A stretch of 64,000 nt of DNA from Yersinia pekkanenii (GTDB lineage Bacteria; Pseudomonadota; Gammaproteobacteria; Enterobacterales; Enterobacteriaceae), in assembly GCF_001152565.1 (NCBI RefSeq), contig NZ_CQAZ01000013.1:51956-115955 (forward strand). The letters run 5' to 3'. Below the pieces are notes generated by a model, which ran no database searches, was not told where the DNA came from, and worked only from the letters and a program-made list of their open reading frames with translations. A program made the position numbers and the translations under genes. Positions 45,474 to 54,948 of the stretch are shown piece after piece. Numbering within the stretch: position 1 is the first letter of the stretch; every line of letters begins with the position of its first letter.

Positions 45474-45524
45474 CCAATACTATCCAGATTGTGATATTTT
45501 TAAGCACGTTAATTAAAAACTCGT

Positions 45525-45651
45525 GATACCCAATAGATTTCAAGAGGCAGGAAGGCGGCAAGGGAGAGAGTCCCGATGAGCTGACTCAAGTCAGTGATCC
45601 GGGTGAGCGAGAGCAGCCAACATAGCGGCAACTTGAAAGATGAAGGGTATA
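45525..45651 (+). repeat. ERIC element between glpE and glpG
   Basis: 127 bp, the canonical length, running from GATACCC to GGGTATA, with core GAGCTGACTCAAGTCAGTGA and GGGTGAGCGAGAGCAGCC. It ends 3 bp before the glpG ATG, and its terminal GAAGGG lies 7 bases from that ATG, so the repeat itself appears to supply the ribosome-binding site. Confidence 0.92.
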
Positions 45652-45654
45652 AAT

Positions 45655-46491
45655 ATGGTTCGTGTAATAGCAATCTCTAATCTACGTCTGGCGCAGGCCT
45701 TTGTTGATTATATGGCCACCCATAATGTGGCACTGGAAGTGAGACCGGATAGCCAAGGTGCTGAGATTTGGCTCGCCGATGACGAGCAACTGCCTCAAGT
45801 ACAACATGAGCTGGAGCAGTTTTTACTCGATCCCCTCAATCCGCGCTATCAGGCGGCCAGTTGGCAATCTGGCAATCTGCATGCTAATTTTTCCTATCAG
45901 CGCTTTCCCTACCTCCAAACACTGCGCAGCCAGGCCGGGCCACTGACTCTGAGCGTCATGGTGCTGTGCATCGCTATCTATATTTTGATGCAAATCGTTG
46001 GCGATGTGGCAGTGATGTCCTGGCTTGCCTGGCCCCGCGACGAGAGCCAGTACCTGCAAATCTGGCGTTGGGTCAGCCATGCGTTACTACACTTTTCACT
46101 GTTGCATATCCTGTTTAACCTGATGTGGTGGTGGTATCTGGCTGGGCAAATGGAGAAACGGCTCGGCACGGGTAAATTGCTAGTATTAACCGTTGTTTCG
46201 GCCTTATTCAGTGGCTGGGGGCAATCGCTGTTTAGCGGCGTGAATTTTGGCGGTCTTTCTGGCGTGGTATATGCCTTAATGGGTTATGTCTGGCTGACTG
46301 GCGAACGCGCACCCGAGCGTGGTATCTCGCTGCCCCGCGGTTTGATGGCCTTTTCTGTTCTCTGGCTGGTTGCCGGATATTTCGATATTTTAGGTTTGTC
46401 GATTGCTAATGCAGCTCATGTCTCAGGTTTGATTATTGGGTTATTAATGGCATTTTGGGATACACGCAACAGCGTAAGAACCACACAATAA
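45655..46491 (+). CDS. glpG: Rhomboid intramembrane serine protease GlpG
   Basis: Cleaves membrane-spanning substrates within the inner membrane. N-terminal cytoplasmic domain (about 1-90), then six membrane segments. Catalytic Ser202 is in [10 protein letters not shown] and His255 in [31 protein letters not shown] (His145/His150/Asn154 region) is conserved. [20 protein letters not shown] aligns with the E. coli start, so five in-frame codons inside the ERIC element are left out. 278 residues. Confidence 0.96.
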   Translation: MVRVIAISNLRLAQAFVDYMATHNVALEVRPDSQGAEIWLADDEQLPQVQHELEQFLLDPLNPRYQAASWQSGNLHANFSYQRFPYLQTLRSQAGPLTLSVMVLCIAIYILMQIVGDVAVMSWLAWPRDESQYLQIWRWVSHALLHFSLLHILFNLMWWWYLAGQMEKRLGTGKLLVLTVVSALFSGWGQSLFSGVNFGGLSGVVYALMGYVWLTGERAPERGISLPRGLMAFSVLWLVAGYFDILGLSIANAAHVSGLIIGLLMAFWDTRNSVRTTQ

Positions 46492-46526
46492 CTGCCTGGA
46501 ACAACCAGGCGCATTAGGGGATTATC

Positions 46527-47285
46527 GTGAAGCAAACGCAGCGGCATGATGCGATTATTGAGCTGGTACGCCAACAGGGTTACGTCAGCACTGAAGAGTT
46601 AGTAGAACATTTTGCTGTTAGCCCCCAGACCATTCGACGTGATTTGAATGATTTGGCGGACCAGAGCAAAATTCACCGTCATCATGGTGGTGCGGCGCTG
46701 CCGTCCAGTTCAGTTAATGCGGCCTATAACGATCGTAAAGTAATGTGGTCGGAAGAAAAAGCCCGTATTGCCCAACGCGTTGCCAGTCAGATCCCCGATG
46801 GCGCGACATTATTTATCGATATCGGTACCACGCCAGAAGCGGTGGCTCATGCTCTGATGAACCACAAAGGTCTGCGGGTGGTAACTAACAATCTAAACGT
46901 GGCGACACTGCTCACAGCCAAAGAAGATTTCCGGCTGATTCTGGCCGGTGGTGAAGTTCGCACCCGTGATGGTGGAATCATCGGTGAAGCCACGCTAGAT
47001 TTCATTTCTCAGTTCCGTCTTGATTACGGCATCCTCGGTATCAGTGGTATCGATATGGATGGCTCCCTGCTGGAGTTTGATTACCATGAAGTGCGTACCA
47101 AACGGGCAATTATCGAGAACTCTCGTTGCGTGATGCTGGTAACCGACCATTCCAAATTTGGCCGTAATGCGATGGTGAATTTGGGCAATATGAACCTGAT
47201 TGATTACCTGTTTACTGATCAGATGCCACCTGCCAGTATAATGAAGATTATTGAGCAACATGAGGTTCAATTGGAGTTGTGTTGA
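46527..47285 (+). CDS. glpR: Glycerol-3-phosphate regulon repressor GlpR
   Basis: DeoR-family repressor relieved by glycerol-3-P. N-terminal HTH (STEELVEHFAVSPQTIRRDLNDL in part), then the DeoR C-terminal sugar-phosphate-sensing domain (LFIDIGTTPEAVAHAL, VVTNNLNVA, LAGGEVRTRDGGIIG). 252 residues. It is in the same direction as glpD here and probably controls it through the site at 47998. Confidence 0.96.
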   Translation: MKQTQRHDAIIELVRQQGYVSTEELVEHFAVSPQTIRRDLNDLADQSKIHRHHGGAALPSSSVNAAYNDRKVMWSEEKARIAQRVASQIPDGATLFIDIGTTPEAVAHALMNHKGLRVVTNNLNVATLLTAKEDFRLILAGGEVRTRDGGIIGEATLDFISQFRLDYGILGISGIDMDGSLLEFDYHEVRTKRAIIENSRCVMLVTDHSKFGRNAMVNLGNMNLIDYLFTDQMPPASIMKIIEQHEVQLELC

Positions 47286-47296
47286 GGTTTTAGTTT

Positions 47297-47856
47297 TGGT
47301 GATCCGGTTCGGTTGTTAGAGCTGCTAAGTTAACCTCTGATGAACCAACCGGCAAAGGGGCCATAAGCGTGGCCCCTTATGCAATCCCGCGCTTGCGCGA
47401 AATATTACGGCTATTCGCAGTTCCCTCTGGCAGCCGTTGGCCTTATCGAGCCAGCGCGATTCGCTCCTGCTCAAGCGCGCTTTTCGCGGGCGTCCATGCC
47501 CGCTCACTCTACCCTCATTCCTTGTCGGCAATATTCCTGATTGCGCTCAACATCAAAACCATCACTTTAGGTTTTTGAATTTATCTTTTGACCTTTAAAA
47601 GCACATTTGAGCAGCCGAGTGAAGAATGTAGCCAAGGAAATCCGCCATGGACGGCGGATTTAGGCGTCACGCGGAGGGACCCGCGTAAAGCCGTCCCGCC
47701 AGCGTAATGATGATCCGAGGGTACCTGCAAAGCAGGCTAGCGATACGTGCGTAAGCGCAGGGGTTCCAAGGGGGTCACGCGCTTGTGACCCCCTTGGCGG
47801 TTGAGGCTACGGAGATAAGCTAATCACTGAACTCATGTCAACCGAACTGATCACCA
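47297..47856. repeat. Inverted-repeat-bounded element with two structured modules
   Basis: Left end TGGTGATCCGGTTCGGTTG (47297-47315) and right end CAACCGAACTGATCACCA (47839-47856) are inverted copies differing by one indel and one base. Inside are hairpins at 47355-47378 (9 bp), 47486-47503 (6 bp, loop ATGGAC on the minus strand), 47638-47661 (9 bp, loop ATGGAC on the plus strand), 47669-47686 (6 bp, loop AGGGAC) and 47766-47797 (13 bp). Nature unknown; see findings. Confidence 0.65.
47766..47797 (+). other. 13-bp perfect hairpin
   Basis: CCAAGGGGGTCAC and GTGACCCCCTTGG with loop GCGCTT. No T-run follows, so not a standard terminator. The counterpart on the other side, AAGGGGCCA/TGGCCCCTT with loop CGCTTA on the minus strand, is at 47355-47378. 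Confidence 0.85.
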
Positions 47857-47939
47857 AACCCAAACCCATCTTCCCCACTACATATCAATAACAAAACCGT
47901 TACCTCCATCACGCATAAATGTTTTTTTTTGGTTAACTC

Positions 47940-47969
47940 TTGGCTTATTTGTTGGTTTTTGATTACAAT
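47940..47969 (+). promoter_or_regulatory. Candidate glpD promoter
   Basis: TTGGCT, 18-bp spacer, TACAAT, about 55 bp before the glpD ATG. Confidence 0.5.
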
Positions 47970-47997
47970 CATGAGCGAAAACGAAGATTAAAGAGCT

Positions 47998-48009
47998 GTT
48001 TCGAACATC
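47998..48009 (+). promoter_or_regulatory. GlpR operator-like site
   Basis: TGTTTCGAACAT; on the minus strand ATGTTCGAAACA, which fits the GlpR half-site consensus WATKYTCGWW at 9 of 10 positions. A second, weaker candidate ATGAGCGAAAACGAAG is at 47971. Both lie between the candidate -10 and the start codon, a position suited to repression. Confidence 0.5.
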
Positions 48010-48023
48010 TGGAGGACGAAAGC

Positions 48024-49538
48024 ATGGAAACCAAAGACTTGATCGTGATCGGTGGCGGTATCAACGGTGCCGGTATCGCTGCAGATGCGGCAGGGCGTGG
48101 CCTGTCGGTTCTGCTGCTGGAAGCACAAGACTTGGCCTGTGCTACGTCTTCCGCCAGCTCCAAACTTATCCACGGTGGCCTGCGCTACCTGGAACACTAT
48201 GAATTCCGGTTAGTAAGTGAAGCGCTGGCCGAACGGGAAGTTTTACTGCGATTGGCACCACATATCGCGTTCCCAATGCGTTTTCGTCTGCCTCATCAAC
48301 CCCATCTGCGCCCGGCATGGATGATTCGTACCGGCTTGTTCCTCTACGATCACTTAGGCAAACGTACCAGCCTGCCCGCCAGTAAAGGGCTGCGTTTTGG
48401 CCCAGAGTCAGTATTGAAACCAGAGTTAGTGCGCGGTTTCGAATATTCTGACTGCTGGGTAGATGATGCCCGCCTGGTGGTATTGAATGCTCAAGAAGTG
48501 GTCGAACGGGGTGGCGAAGTCCGAACCCGTACCAAAGTGACCCGCGCATGGCGTGAGCAAGGTCTGTGGATGGTGGAAGCTGTTGATGTCAATACCGGCA
48601 AGACCTTTACCTGGCGAGCCAAAGGCTTGGTGAATGCCACTGGCCCATGGGTTAAACAGTTCTTCGATGAAGGTTTGAAACTCAAATCCCCTTATGGGAT
48701 CCGCTTGATAAAAGGCAGTCATATTGTGGTTCCACGGGTTCATGACCAACCGCAAGCCTATATTCTGCAAAATGAAGATCATCGTATTGTCTTTGTTATT
48801 CCGTGGCTGGATGAATATTCCATCATCGGCACCACTGACGTGGAATACCACGGCGATCCGCAAGATGTGAAAATCGATGACCAGGAAATTGATTACCTGC
48901 TGAAGGTCTATAACGACCACTTTAAAAAGCAGTTGGGCCGCGATGATATTGTCTGGACCTACTCGGGTGTGCGTCCACTGTGTGACGATGAATCAGATTC
49001 ACCGCAAGCCGTCACCCGCGATTACACGCTGGATGTGGCTGATGAAGGCGGCAAAGCCCCTCTGCTATCGGTATTTGGCGGCAAACTGACCACTTATCGT
49101 AAGCTGGCAGAACACGCACTGGAAAAACTGTCTGGTTATTATCCAAATGTCGGCCCGGCGTGGACTAAAACCGGCGCGTTACCGGGTGGCGATATTGGCG
49201 GCAACCGCGATAGTTATACCGTGCAGTTGCGCCACCGCTATAACTGGTTACCTGAAGGGCTAGCCCGTCGCTATACCCGCACCTATGGTAGCCATAGCGA
49301 GCTGATTTTGGCCGATGCCACCAGCCTCGAAAGCCTGGGCGAACACTTCGGCCATGGTCTGTATGAAGCCGAACTGCGCTATCTGGTTGAGAAAGAGTGG
49401 GTGGTTGAGCTGGATGATGCTATTTGGCGTCGTACCAAGTTAGGTATGACTCTGGATGACGCGCAGAAACAGCGCGTTGCCGCATGGCTGGCAGCAGCAC
49501 AAGCTGAGAAACAGCAGACTCTGTCTCTGATCTCCTGA
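48024..49538 (+). CDS. glpD: Aerobic glycerol-3-phosphate dehydrogenase
   Basis: Membrane-associated FAD enzyme that oxidises glycerol-3-P to DHAP and passes electrons to quinone. FAD-binding IGGGINGAGIAADAAGRGLSV (in part) starts at residue 8; LACATSSASSKLIHGGLRYLE and LSVFGGKLTTYRKLAEHAL (in part) are family motifs. ATG at 48024 has GGAG upstream; 28 extra in-frame codons cross the operator region and are rejected. 504 residues. Confidence 0.97.
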   Translation: METKDLIVIGGGINGAGIAADAAGRGLSVLLLEAQDLACATSSASSKLIHGGLRYLEHYEFRLVSEALAEREVLLRLAPHIAFPMRFRLPHQPHLRPAWMIRTGLFLYDHLGKRTSLPASKGLRFGPESVLKPELVRGFEYSDCWVDDARLVVLNAQEVVERGGEVRTRTKVTRAWREQGLWMVEAVDVNTGKTFTWRAKGLVNATGPWVKQFFDEGLKLKSPYGIRLIKGSHIVVPRVHDQPQAYILQNEDHRIVFVIPWLDEYSIIGTTDVEYHGDPQDVKIDDQEIDYLLKVYNDHFKKQLGRDDIVWTYSGVRPLCDDESDSPQAVTRDYTLDVADEGGKAPLLSVFGGKLTTYRKLAEHALEKLSGYYPNVGPAWTKTGALPGGDIGGNRDSYTVQLRHRYNWLPEGLARRYTRTYGSHSELILADATSLESLGEHFGHGLYEAELRYLVEKEWVVELDDAIWRRTKLGMTLDDAQKQRVAAWLAAAQAEKQQTLSLIS

Positions 49539-49567
49539 TAACAAATACCCGTCATCGATCTGTTAAC

Positions 49568-49597
49568 ACCCCTCTTCACTGTTGAAGAGGGGTTTTG
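49568..49597 (+). terminator. Rho-independent terminator of glpD
   Basis: Perfect 11-bp stem ACCCCTCTTCA/TGAAGAGGGGT with loop CTGT, then TTTTG, 30 bp after the stop. Confidence 0.9.
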
Positions 49598-49613
49598 TTA
49601 TTAACTCGCTGAA

Positions 49614-49725
49614 TATATCCAACGTCATTGGAGTTACAGGTAGGCAGCAAATTCATCCCGTTAAGTCAGTGATTCGGGCGCGCGCGCGCAGCTAACCCCC
49701 TGTAGCTTCAAGTACAAAGGATATA
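49614..49725 (+). repeat. Shortened ERIC element with alternating GC run
   Basis: 112 bp with perfect inverted ends TATATCC/GGATATA. The middle has lost about 15 bp (AATTCATCCCGTTAAGTCAG) and the usual GGGTGAGTGAGCGCAGC is replaced by an alternating GC stretch at 49678-49689. It ends one base before the glgP stop codon on the other strand. Confidence 0.85.
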
Positions 49726-49726
49726 G

Positions 49727-52174
49727 CTACAACCTAATCGGCTTAATATGCCAAATCTCATTGGCATACTCTTCAATGGTTCGGTCTGAAGAGAAATAGC
49801 CCATATTGGCAATATTGAGTAAGGTCTTGCGTGTCCACTCATCAGGGTGCCGATACAAGGTATCGACTTTCTCCTGCGCGTTCACATAACTACGATAATC
49901 TGCCAACAACTGGTAGTGATCACCAAAATTGACCAGTGAATCAAACAGATTGGTATAACGCTTTGGCTCTTCCGGGCTGAAGACGCCTGTCACAATCTGC
50001 GTCAGTGCCAGATGCAGGTCCGGATCTTCATCGTAATATTTCCTCGGATTGTAGCCATTATTACGCAGTGCCTCGACCTGTTCGGTGGTATTACCGAAGA
50101 TAAAGATATTATCCTCCCCCACATGTTCGCGGATCTCGACATTCGCCCCATCCAGTGTGCCAATAGTCAGCGCGCCGTTCAGTGCAAACTTCATATTGCT
50201 GGTACCCGATGCCTCGGTACCCGCCAGCGAGATCTGTTCCGATAGATCAGCCGCCGGAATGATCAACTGCGCCAGGCTGACGCTGTAGTTCGGAATAAAC
50301 ACCACTTTCAGCCGGTTATTAATCCGTGGATCGTTGTTGATCACCTTGGCAACATCATTGATCAATCGAATGATTTGTTTGGCGTTGTAATAAGCCGATG
50401 CCGCTTTACCGGCAAAAATAACCACTCGCGGTACCCATTGCTCATCTGCCGCGTCGAGAATGCGGTTATAGCGGGTTATCACATGCAACACATTCAACAG
50501 TTGCCGTTTGTACTCATGGATACGCTTGATTTGCACATCAAACAACGCCGCCGGATTGACCACAATATTTAGTTTTTCAGCGAGATACGTTGCCAGTCGT
50601 TTTTTATTTTCCAACTTGGCTTTTTGTAACGCCTGCAAGAAGCTCGGATAATCGAGATTCTTTTCCAGCTCACTGAGTTGGCTTAGGTCGGTACGCCAGT
50701 TATGGCCGATACTGTCATCCAATACTGCCGCCAATGGGCGGTTAGCCAGTGCTAGCCAGCGCCGTGGCGTCACGCCATTGGTTTTATTGCAGAAGCGATT
50801 AGGGAAAATACGAGCAAAATCAGCAAATAGCGATTGCACCATAAGTTCGGAATGCAGCGCAGATACGCCGTTAACTTTATGGCTGGCAATAACTGCAAGC
50901 CAGGCCATACGCACCTGCCGACCATGGTTTTCATCAATAATCGATACCCGTGGCAGCAGCTCTGGTTCCGCCGGATACTGTTCCTGTACCAGTTTGAGGA
51001 AATGGTCATTGATATCAAAGATGATTTGTAGATGACGTGGCAGGATCTTGCCGATCATATCGATGGGCCAGGTTTCCAACGCTTCCGTCATCAAGGTGTG
51101 ATTGGTATAAGAGAAGACTTGCTGCACCACGTCCCACGCATCCATCCAGCTAAATTTATGCTCGTCGATCAGCAAACGCATCATTTCAGGGATAGAAAGT
51201 ACCGGGTGGGTATCATTTAAGTGAATAGCAATCTTATCCGCCAGATTGTCGAACGTCTGGTGCATGGCCCAGTGGCGGCTAAGGATATCCTGCACCGTCG
51301 CCGAGACTAAAAAGTACTCTTGTCGCAAACGTAGTTCACGCCCGGAATAGGTGGAGTCGTCGGGATACAGCACGCGTGATACGTTCTCTGAATGGTTTTT
51401 ATCTTCAACCGCCGCGAAGTAATCACCCTGATTGAATTTACCCAGGTTAATTTCGTTACTGGCCTGCGCAGACCATAAACGCAGTGTATTAGTGGCATCA
51501 GTATCAAAGCCGGGAATGATTTGATCATAGGCACAGGCGAGAATTTCTTCGGTTTCCAGCCAGCGAATTTTGCTCCCCTCCTGCTGAATTCGGCCGCCAA
51601 AACGAACTTTATAACGGGTATTGTGCCGTGGGAACTCCCAGGCATTACCGTATTCCAACCAGTTATCCGGCGACTCCATCTGTTGGCCATTCACTATTTT
51701 CTGGCTAAACATGCCATATTCATAGCGGATGCCGTAGCCCCGCCCCGGTAGTGCCAGTGTTGCCAGTGAATCCAGGAAGCACGCCGCCAAACGGCCCAAC
51801 CCCCCATTACCTAAACCGGGGTCGTTTTCTTCTTGCAGTAACTCTGACAGATTGAGGCCCATCTCATCCAACGCCTGTTCGATATCTTCATAAATCCCCA
51901 TCGATAACAGTGCATTTGAGAGGGTTCGCCCCAATAAAAACTCCATCGACAGATAGTAAACCTGACGAACGTCTTGTGATAATTGTGCACGGTTAGAACG
52001 TAACCAGCGCTCGACCATCCGGTCACGTACCGCAAATAGTGTCGCATTCAACCAGTCGTGCTGAGTCGCAATCGAGGGATCCTTGCCAACAATAAACATC
52101 AGTTTATAGGCAATGGAGTGCTTCAGCGCATCCACACTGACAACCGGTGAGGTATAACTGAACGGTGATGTCAT
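49727..52174 (-). CDS. glgP: Glycogen phosphorylase
   Basis: GT35 enzyme releasing glucose-1-P from glycogen. [36 protein letters not shown] and the pyridoxal-phosphate region [20 protein letters not shown] are intact. 815 residues, the E. coli GlgP length. Last gene of glgBXCAP; an ERIC element abuts its stop. Confidence 0.97.
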   Translation of the reverse strand: MTSPFSYTSPVVSVDALKHSIAYKLMFIVGKDPSIATQHDWLNATLFAVRDRMVERWLRSNRAQLSQDVRQVYYLSMEFLLGRTLSNALLSMGIYEDIEQALDEMGLNLSELLQEENDPGLGNGGLGRLAACFLDSLATLALPGRGYGIRYEYGMFSQKIVNGQQMESPDNWLEYGNAWEFPRHNTRYKVRFGGRIQQEGSKIRWLETEEILACAYDQIIPGFDTDATNTLRLWSAQASNEINLGKFNQGDYFAAVEDKNHSENVSRVLYPDDSTYSGRELRLRQEYFLVSATVQDILSRHWAMHQTFDNLADKIAIHLNDTHPVLSIPEMMRLLIDEHKFSWMDAWDVVQQVFSYTNHTLMTEALETWPIDMIGKILPRHLQIIFDINDHFLKLVQEQYPAEPELLPRVSIIDENHGRQVRMAWLAVIASHKVNGVSALHSELMVQSLFADFARIFPNRFCNKTNGVTPRRWLALANRPLAAVLDDSIGHNWRTDLSQLSELEKNLDYPSFLQALQKAKLENKKRLATYLAEKLNIVVNPAALFDVQIKRIHEYKRQLLNVLHVITRYNRILDAADEQWVPRVVIFAGKAASAYYNAKQIIRLINDVAKVINNDPRINNRLKVVFIPNYSVSLAQLIIPAADLSEQISLAGTEASGTSNMKFALNGALTIGTLDGANVEIREHVGEDNIFIFGNTTEQVEALRNNGYNPRKYYDEDPDLHLALTQIVTGVFSPEEPKRYTNLFDSLVNFGDHYQLLADYRSYVNAQEKVDTLYRHPDEWTRKTLLNIANMGYFSSDRTIEEYANEIWHIKPIRL

Positions 52175-52212
52175 AGCAGTTTTCCCTATTCGTGGTTACA
52201 GCAAATCGGCAA

Positions 52213-53643
52213 CTAAAGACGCCGATAAAGTGATAGATATTGGCTAGCGGCAACTTGCCAGCCAAAGTCCAACCCCATCACATGGCGTTGAACATGCCGC
52301 CAATGTTTTGGCCGGCTCCATAGCACAAAAGCACGGCGTATCGCGCGAACTAATGCCTGTGCATCGCATTCGTCAAACACAAACCCCGAGGCGCTGCCAT
52401 CGGCCAGATTCTCCAGCGCGCAATCCATCACGGTATCTGCCAACCCGCCGGTATGCCGGACCAGTGGCAAGGTGCCATATTTCAAACCATACAACTGCGT
52501 TAGCCCACAAGGTTCAAAACGGCTCGGCACCAGAATCACATCCGCACCGGCAATAATTCGGTGAGAAAATGCCTCGTGATAACCAATTTGTACCCCAACC
52601 TGGCCGGAGTAGTCTGCCGCTGCCGCCAAAAATGCCTCTTGTAGCACCGCATCCCCAGCCCCCAATACCGCCAGTTGCCCACCCAACGCCAGCAATTCAG
52701 GCAAGGCTTCCAGCACTAAATCCAACCCTTTTTGCGCAGTCAATCTGCTGACCACTGCAAAAATGGGTTTCTTATCCGTCACCTCCAACCCCATGGCGGT
52801 TTGCAGATGCACTTTGTTCACCGCTTTTGCTTGCAGGTTTTCGGTGTCATAACGGGCATGTAGCAAGGTGTCGCGCTGTGGATCCCAAATATCACTGTCC
52901 ACCCCGTTGAGGATCCCAGTCAACCGCCCCTGACTGGCGCGCTCCTGAAGCAGCCCTTCCATGCCATAGCCAAACTCTGGCTGGGTAATTTCCTTGGCAT
53001 AGGTCGGGCTGACGGTGGTAACGTGATCGGCAAAGAACAACCCGGCTTTCAAATAGGAAATCTGACCGTAGAATTCCAGCCCATACATTTGGAAAAATGC
53101 CGCTGGCAGTTGTAACTCGGCCAAGTGGTGGCCTGAAAATAGCCCCTGATAGGCCAAATTATGGACGGTAAATACCGATCGTGCCGGTCGGCCACGCGCC
53201 GCCAGATAAGCACAGGCCAGCCCGGCGTGCCAATCATGTGCATGCACCACCTCTGGACGCCAGTAACCATCCAGCCCGCAGGCTAGCTCACAAGCCATCC
53301 AGCCCAGCAGGGCAAAGCGGCGATAGTTATCCGCGTAGGAATACATATTTTGGTCGTGATAAGGGCTCCCCGCCCGGTCATAAAGTCCAGGTGCATCAAT
53401 CAGATAGATGCCAATCCCCTGATAATGTCCATAGCGCAGAGAAACCCGACCAGCAAAGGTATCAATCTCTCTGACTAAAACAGTATCCGGAATACCACGG
53501 CGTAAATCAGGGAAAGCAGGCAGCATGACCCGAACATCGGCCCCTTCTGCAATTTGTGCGGTAGGTAAAGCCCCAACAACATCGGCTAGCCCCCCTGTTT
53601 TCAACAAAGGGAACAACTCAGTACATACGTGTAAGACCCGCAT
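52213..53643 (-). CDS. glgA: Glycogen synthase
   Basis: GT5 enzyme that extends alpha-1,4-glucan using ADP-glucose. ADP-glucose-binding [13 protein letters not shown] at residues 15-27, and the C-terminal [32 protein letters not shown] region (read in parts). ATG at 53643 sits 2 bp after the glgC stop; two extra codons upstream are rejected. 476 residues. Confidence 0.97.
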   Translation of the reverse strand: MRVLHVCTELFPLLKTGGLADVVGALPTAQIAEGADVRVMLPAFPDLRRGIPDTVLVREIDTFAGRVSLRYGHYQGIGIYLIDAPGLYDRAGSPYHDQNMYSYADNYRRFALLGWMACELACGLDGYWRPEVVHAHDWHAGLACAYLAARGRPARSVFTVHNLAYQGLFSGHHLAELQLPAAFFQMYGLEFYGQISYLKAGLFFADHVTTVSPTYAKEITQPEFGYGMEGLLQERASQGRLTGILNGVDSDIWDPQRDTLLHARYDTENLQAKAVNKVHLQTAMGLEVTDKKPIFAVVSRLTAQKGLDLVLEALPELLALGGQLAVLGAGDAVLQEAFLAAAADYSGQVGVQIGYHEAFSHRIIAGADVILVPSRFEPCGLTQLYGLKYGTLPLVRHTGGLADTVMDCALENLADGSASGFVFDECDAQALVRAIRRAFVLWSRPKHWRHVQRHVMGLDFGWQVAASQYLSLYRRL

Positions 53644-53645
53644 TA

Positions 53646-54938
53646 TCACCCCTGATCACTTTTAAGCTTGGCCAGCATTGCGCGCGTTACCAGCACCACA
53701 CCGCCCTCAGAACGGTAAAAACGGGCGCTGTCGTCCTCGGCGTTTTCCCCGATAACCATCCCCTCAGGAATGTGGCAGGCGCGGTCAATAATGCAACGGC
53801 GTAAACGGCACGAACGCCCAATATTGACATCAGGCAGCAGGAGCGTGGAATCAATGGTACAGAACGAGTTCACCCGTACCCGAGGGAACAACACCGAATG
53901 CACCACGACTGAACCGGATACAATACAACCACCAGAAACCAATGAATTCATGGTCATGCCGTGGCTACCAGAGCGATCCTGCACAAACTTGGCAGGTGGT
54001 AACGGCTCCATATGCGTGCGGATCGGCCAGGCGCGGTCATACATATCCAGTTCCGGTGTCACCGAGGCCAAATCGAGATTGGCCCGCCAGTAAGCATCCA
54101 GCGTGCCAACATCACGCCAGTAAGGGGGAAGTTCAGCATTAGAGGTCACGCAGGAAAGGTCAAACGGATGCGCCCACGCGACTCTTCGCTCAGTCAGTTT
54201 CGGGATCAAATCTTTACCAAAATCATGGCTAGAGCCGGGAGTGTTCCGGTCTTCTTCTAATAACTTAAACAGATAATCGGCATTGAAAATATAAATCCCC
54301 ATACTGGCCAATGCCATATCAGGCCGACCAGGCATGGCAGGAGGATTGGCCGGTTTTTCATAGAACGCGGTTATCTGGTAATCCTCACCGACCTCCATGA
54401 CACCAAATTCAGTGGCTTCTTTAATTGGCACAGGAATGCAGGCGACAGTACATTCGGCCCCTTTCTCCGCGTGGTCGAGCAGCATGCGCGAGTAGTCCAT
54501 CTTGTAGATATGATCACCCGCCAGAATAACGATATATTCCGCGTCGTAGCGGCGGATAATATCCAGATTCTGGTAAACCGCATCCGCCGTGCCTTGGTAC
54601 CATTGCTCAGTGCTCAGGCGCTGTTGGGCGGGCAGTAAATCCACAAACTCGTTCATTTCCTCATTGAGGAACGACCAGCCGCGTTGAATATGCTGAACCA
54701 AACTATGGGATTGGTATTGAGTTATCACACCAATGCGCCGGATGCCAGAGTTCAGGCAGTTGGATAGTGCAAAATCAATGATGCGGAACTTGCCGCCAAA
54801 ATGGACTGCGGGCTTAGCACGGGTCGCGGTTAAATCTTTCAGCCGTGAACCACGGCCCCCCGCCAAAATCAGCGCAATGGATTTATTCGGTAATAGTCTG
54901 GCTAACATCAACGGGTCTTTGTTTTCGAATGTAACCAT
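53646..54938 (-). CDS. glgC: Glucose-1-phosphate adenylyltransferase
   Basis: Makes ADP-glucose, the allosterically controlled step of glycogen synthesis. Nucleotide-binding [23 protein letters not shown] (in part) with the activator-site Lys region near residue 39 ([17 protein letters not shown] in part); sugar-phosphate site [19 protein letters not shown] (in part). [17 protein letters not shown] with GGAG upstream is the family start; 46 in-frame codons before it overlap the end of glgX and are rejected. 430 residues. Confidence 0.97.
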   Translation of the reverse strand: MVTFENKDPLMLARLLPNKSIALILAGGRGSRLKDLTATRAKPAVHFGGKFRIIDFALSNCLNSGIRRIGVITQYQSHSLVQHIQRGWSFLNEEMNEFVDLLPAQQRLSTEQWYQGTADAVYQNLDIIRRYDAEYIVILAGDHIYKMDYSRMLLDHAEKGAECTVACIPVPIKEATEFGVMEVGEDYQITAFYEKPANPPAMPGRPDMALASMGIYIFNADYLFKLLEEDRNTPGSSHDFGKDLIPKLTERRVAWAHPFDLSCVTSNAELPPYWRDVGTLDAYWRANLDLASVTPELDMYDRAWPIRTHMEPLPPAKFVQDRSGSHGMTMNSLVSGGCIVSGSVVVHSVLFPRVRVNSFCTIDSTLLLPDVNIGRSCRLRRCIIDRACHIPEGMVIGENAEDDSARFYRSEGGVVLVTRAMLAKLKSDQG

Positions 54939-54948
54939 GGCTGGCTCC

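Larger units (their letters stand above)
47286..48023. other. glpR-glpD intergenic structured block
   Basis: 738 bp without a supported gene. It contains near-terminal inverted repeats, two divergent hairpin modules (left 47330-47515, right 47605-47805), and, next to glpD, the promoter and GlpR sites. The ORFs present are short and cross the hairpins, so I read the block as non-coding. Confidence 0.7.

Noticed and set aside
47355..47378. Hairpin after glpR as a rho-independent terminator
   Set aside because: Strong stem but no T-run on either strand, and it has a counterpart in the right module, so it is better treated as part of the structured element.
47325..47578. Short ORFs on both strands across the glpR-glpD block
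   Set aside because: They run through perfect hairpins, lack ribosome-binding sequences and resemble no protein I know; the hairpin structure explains the composition better.
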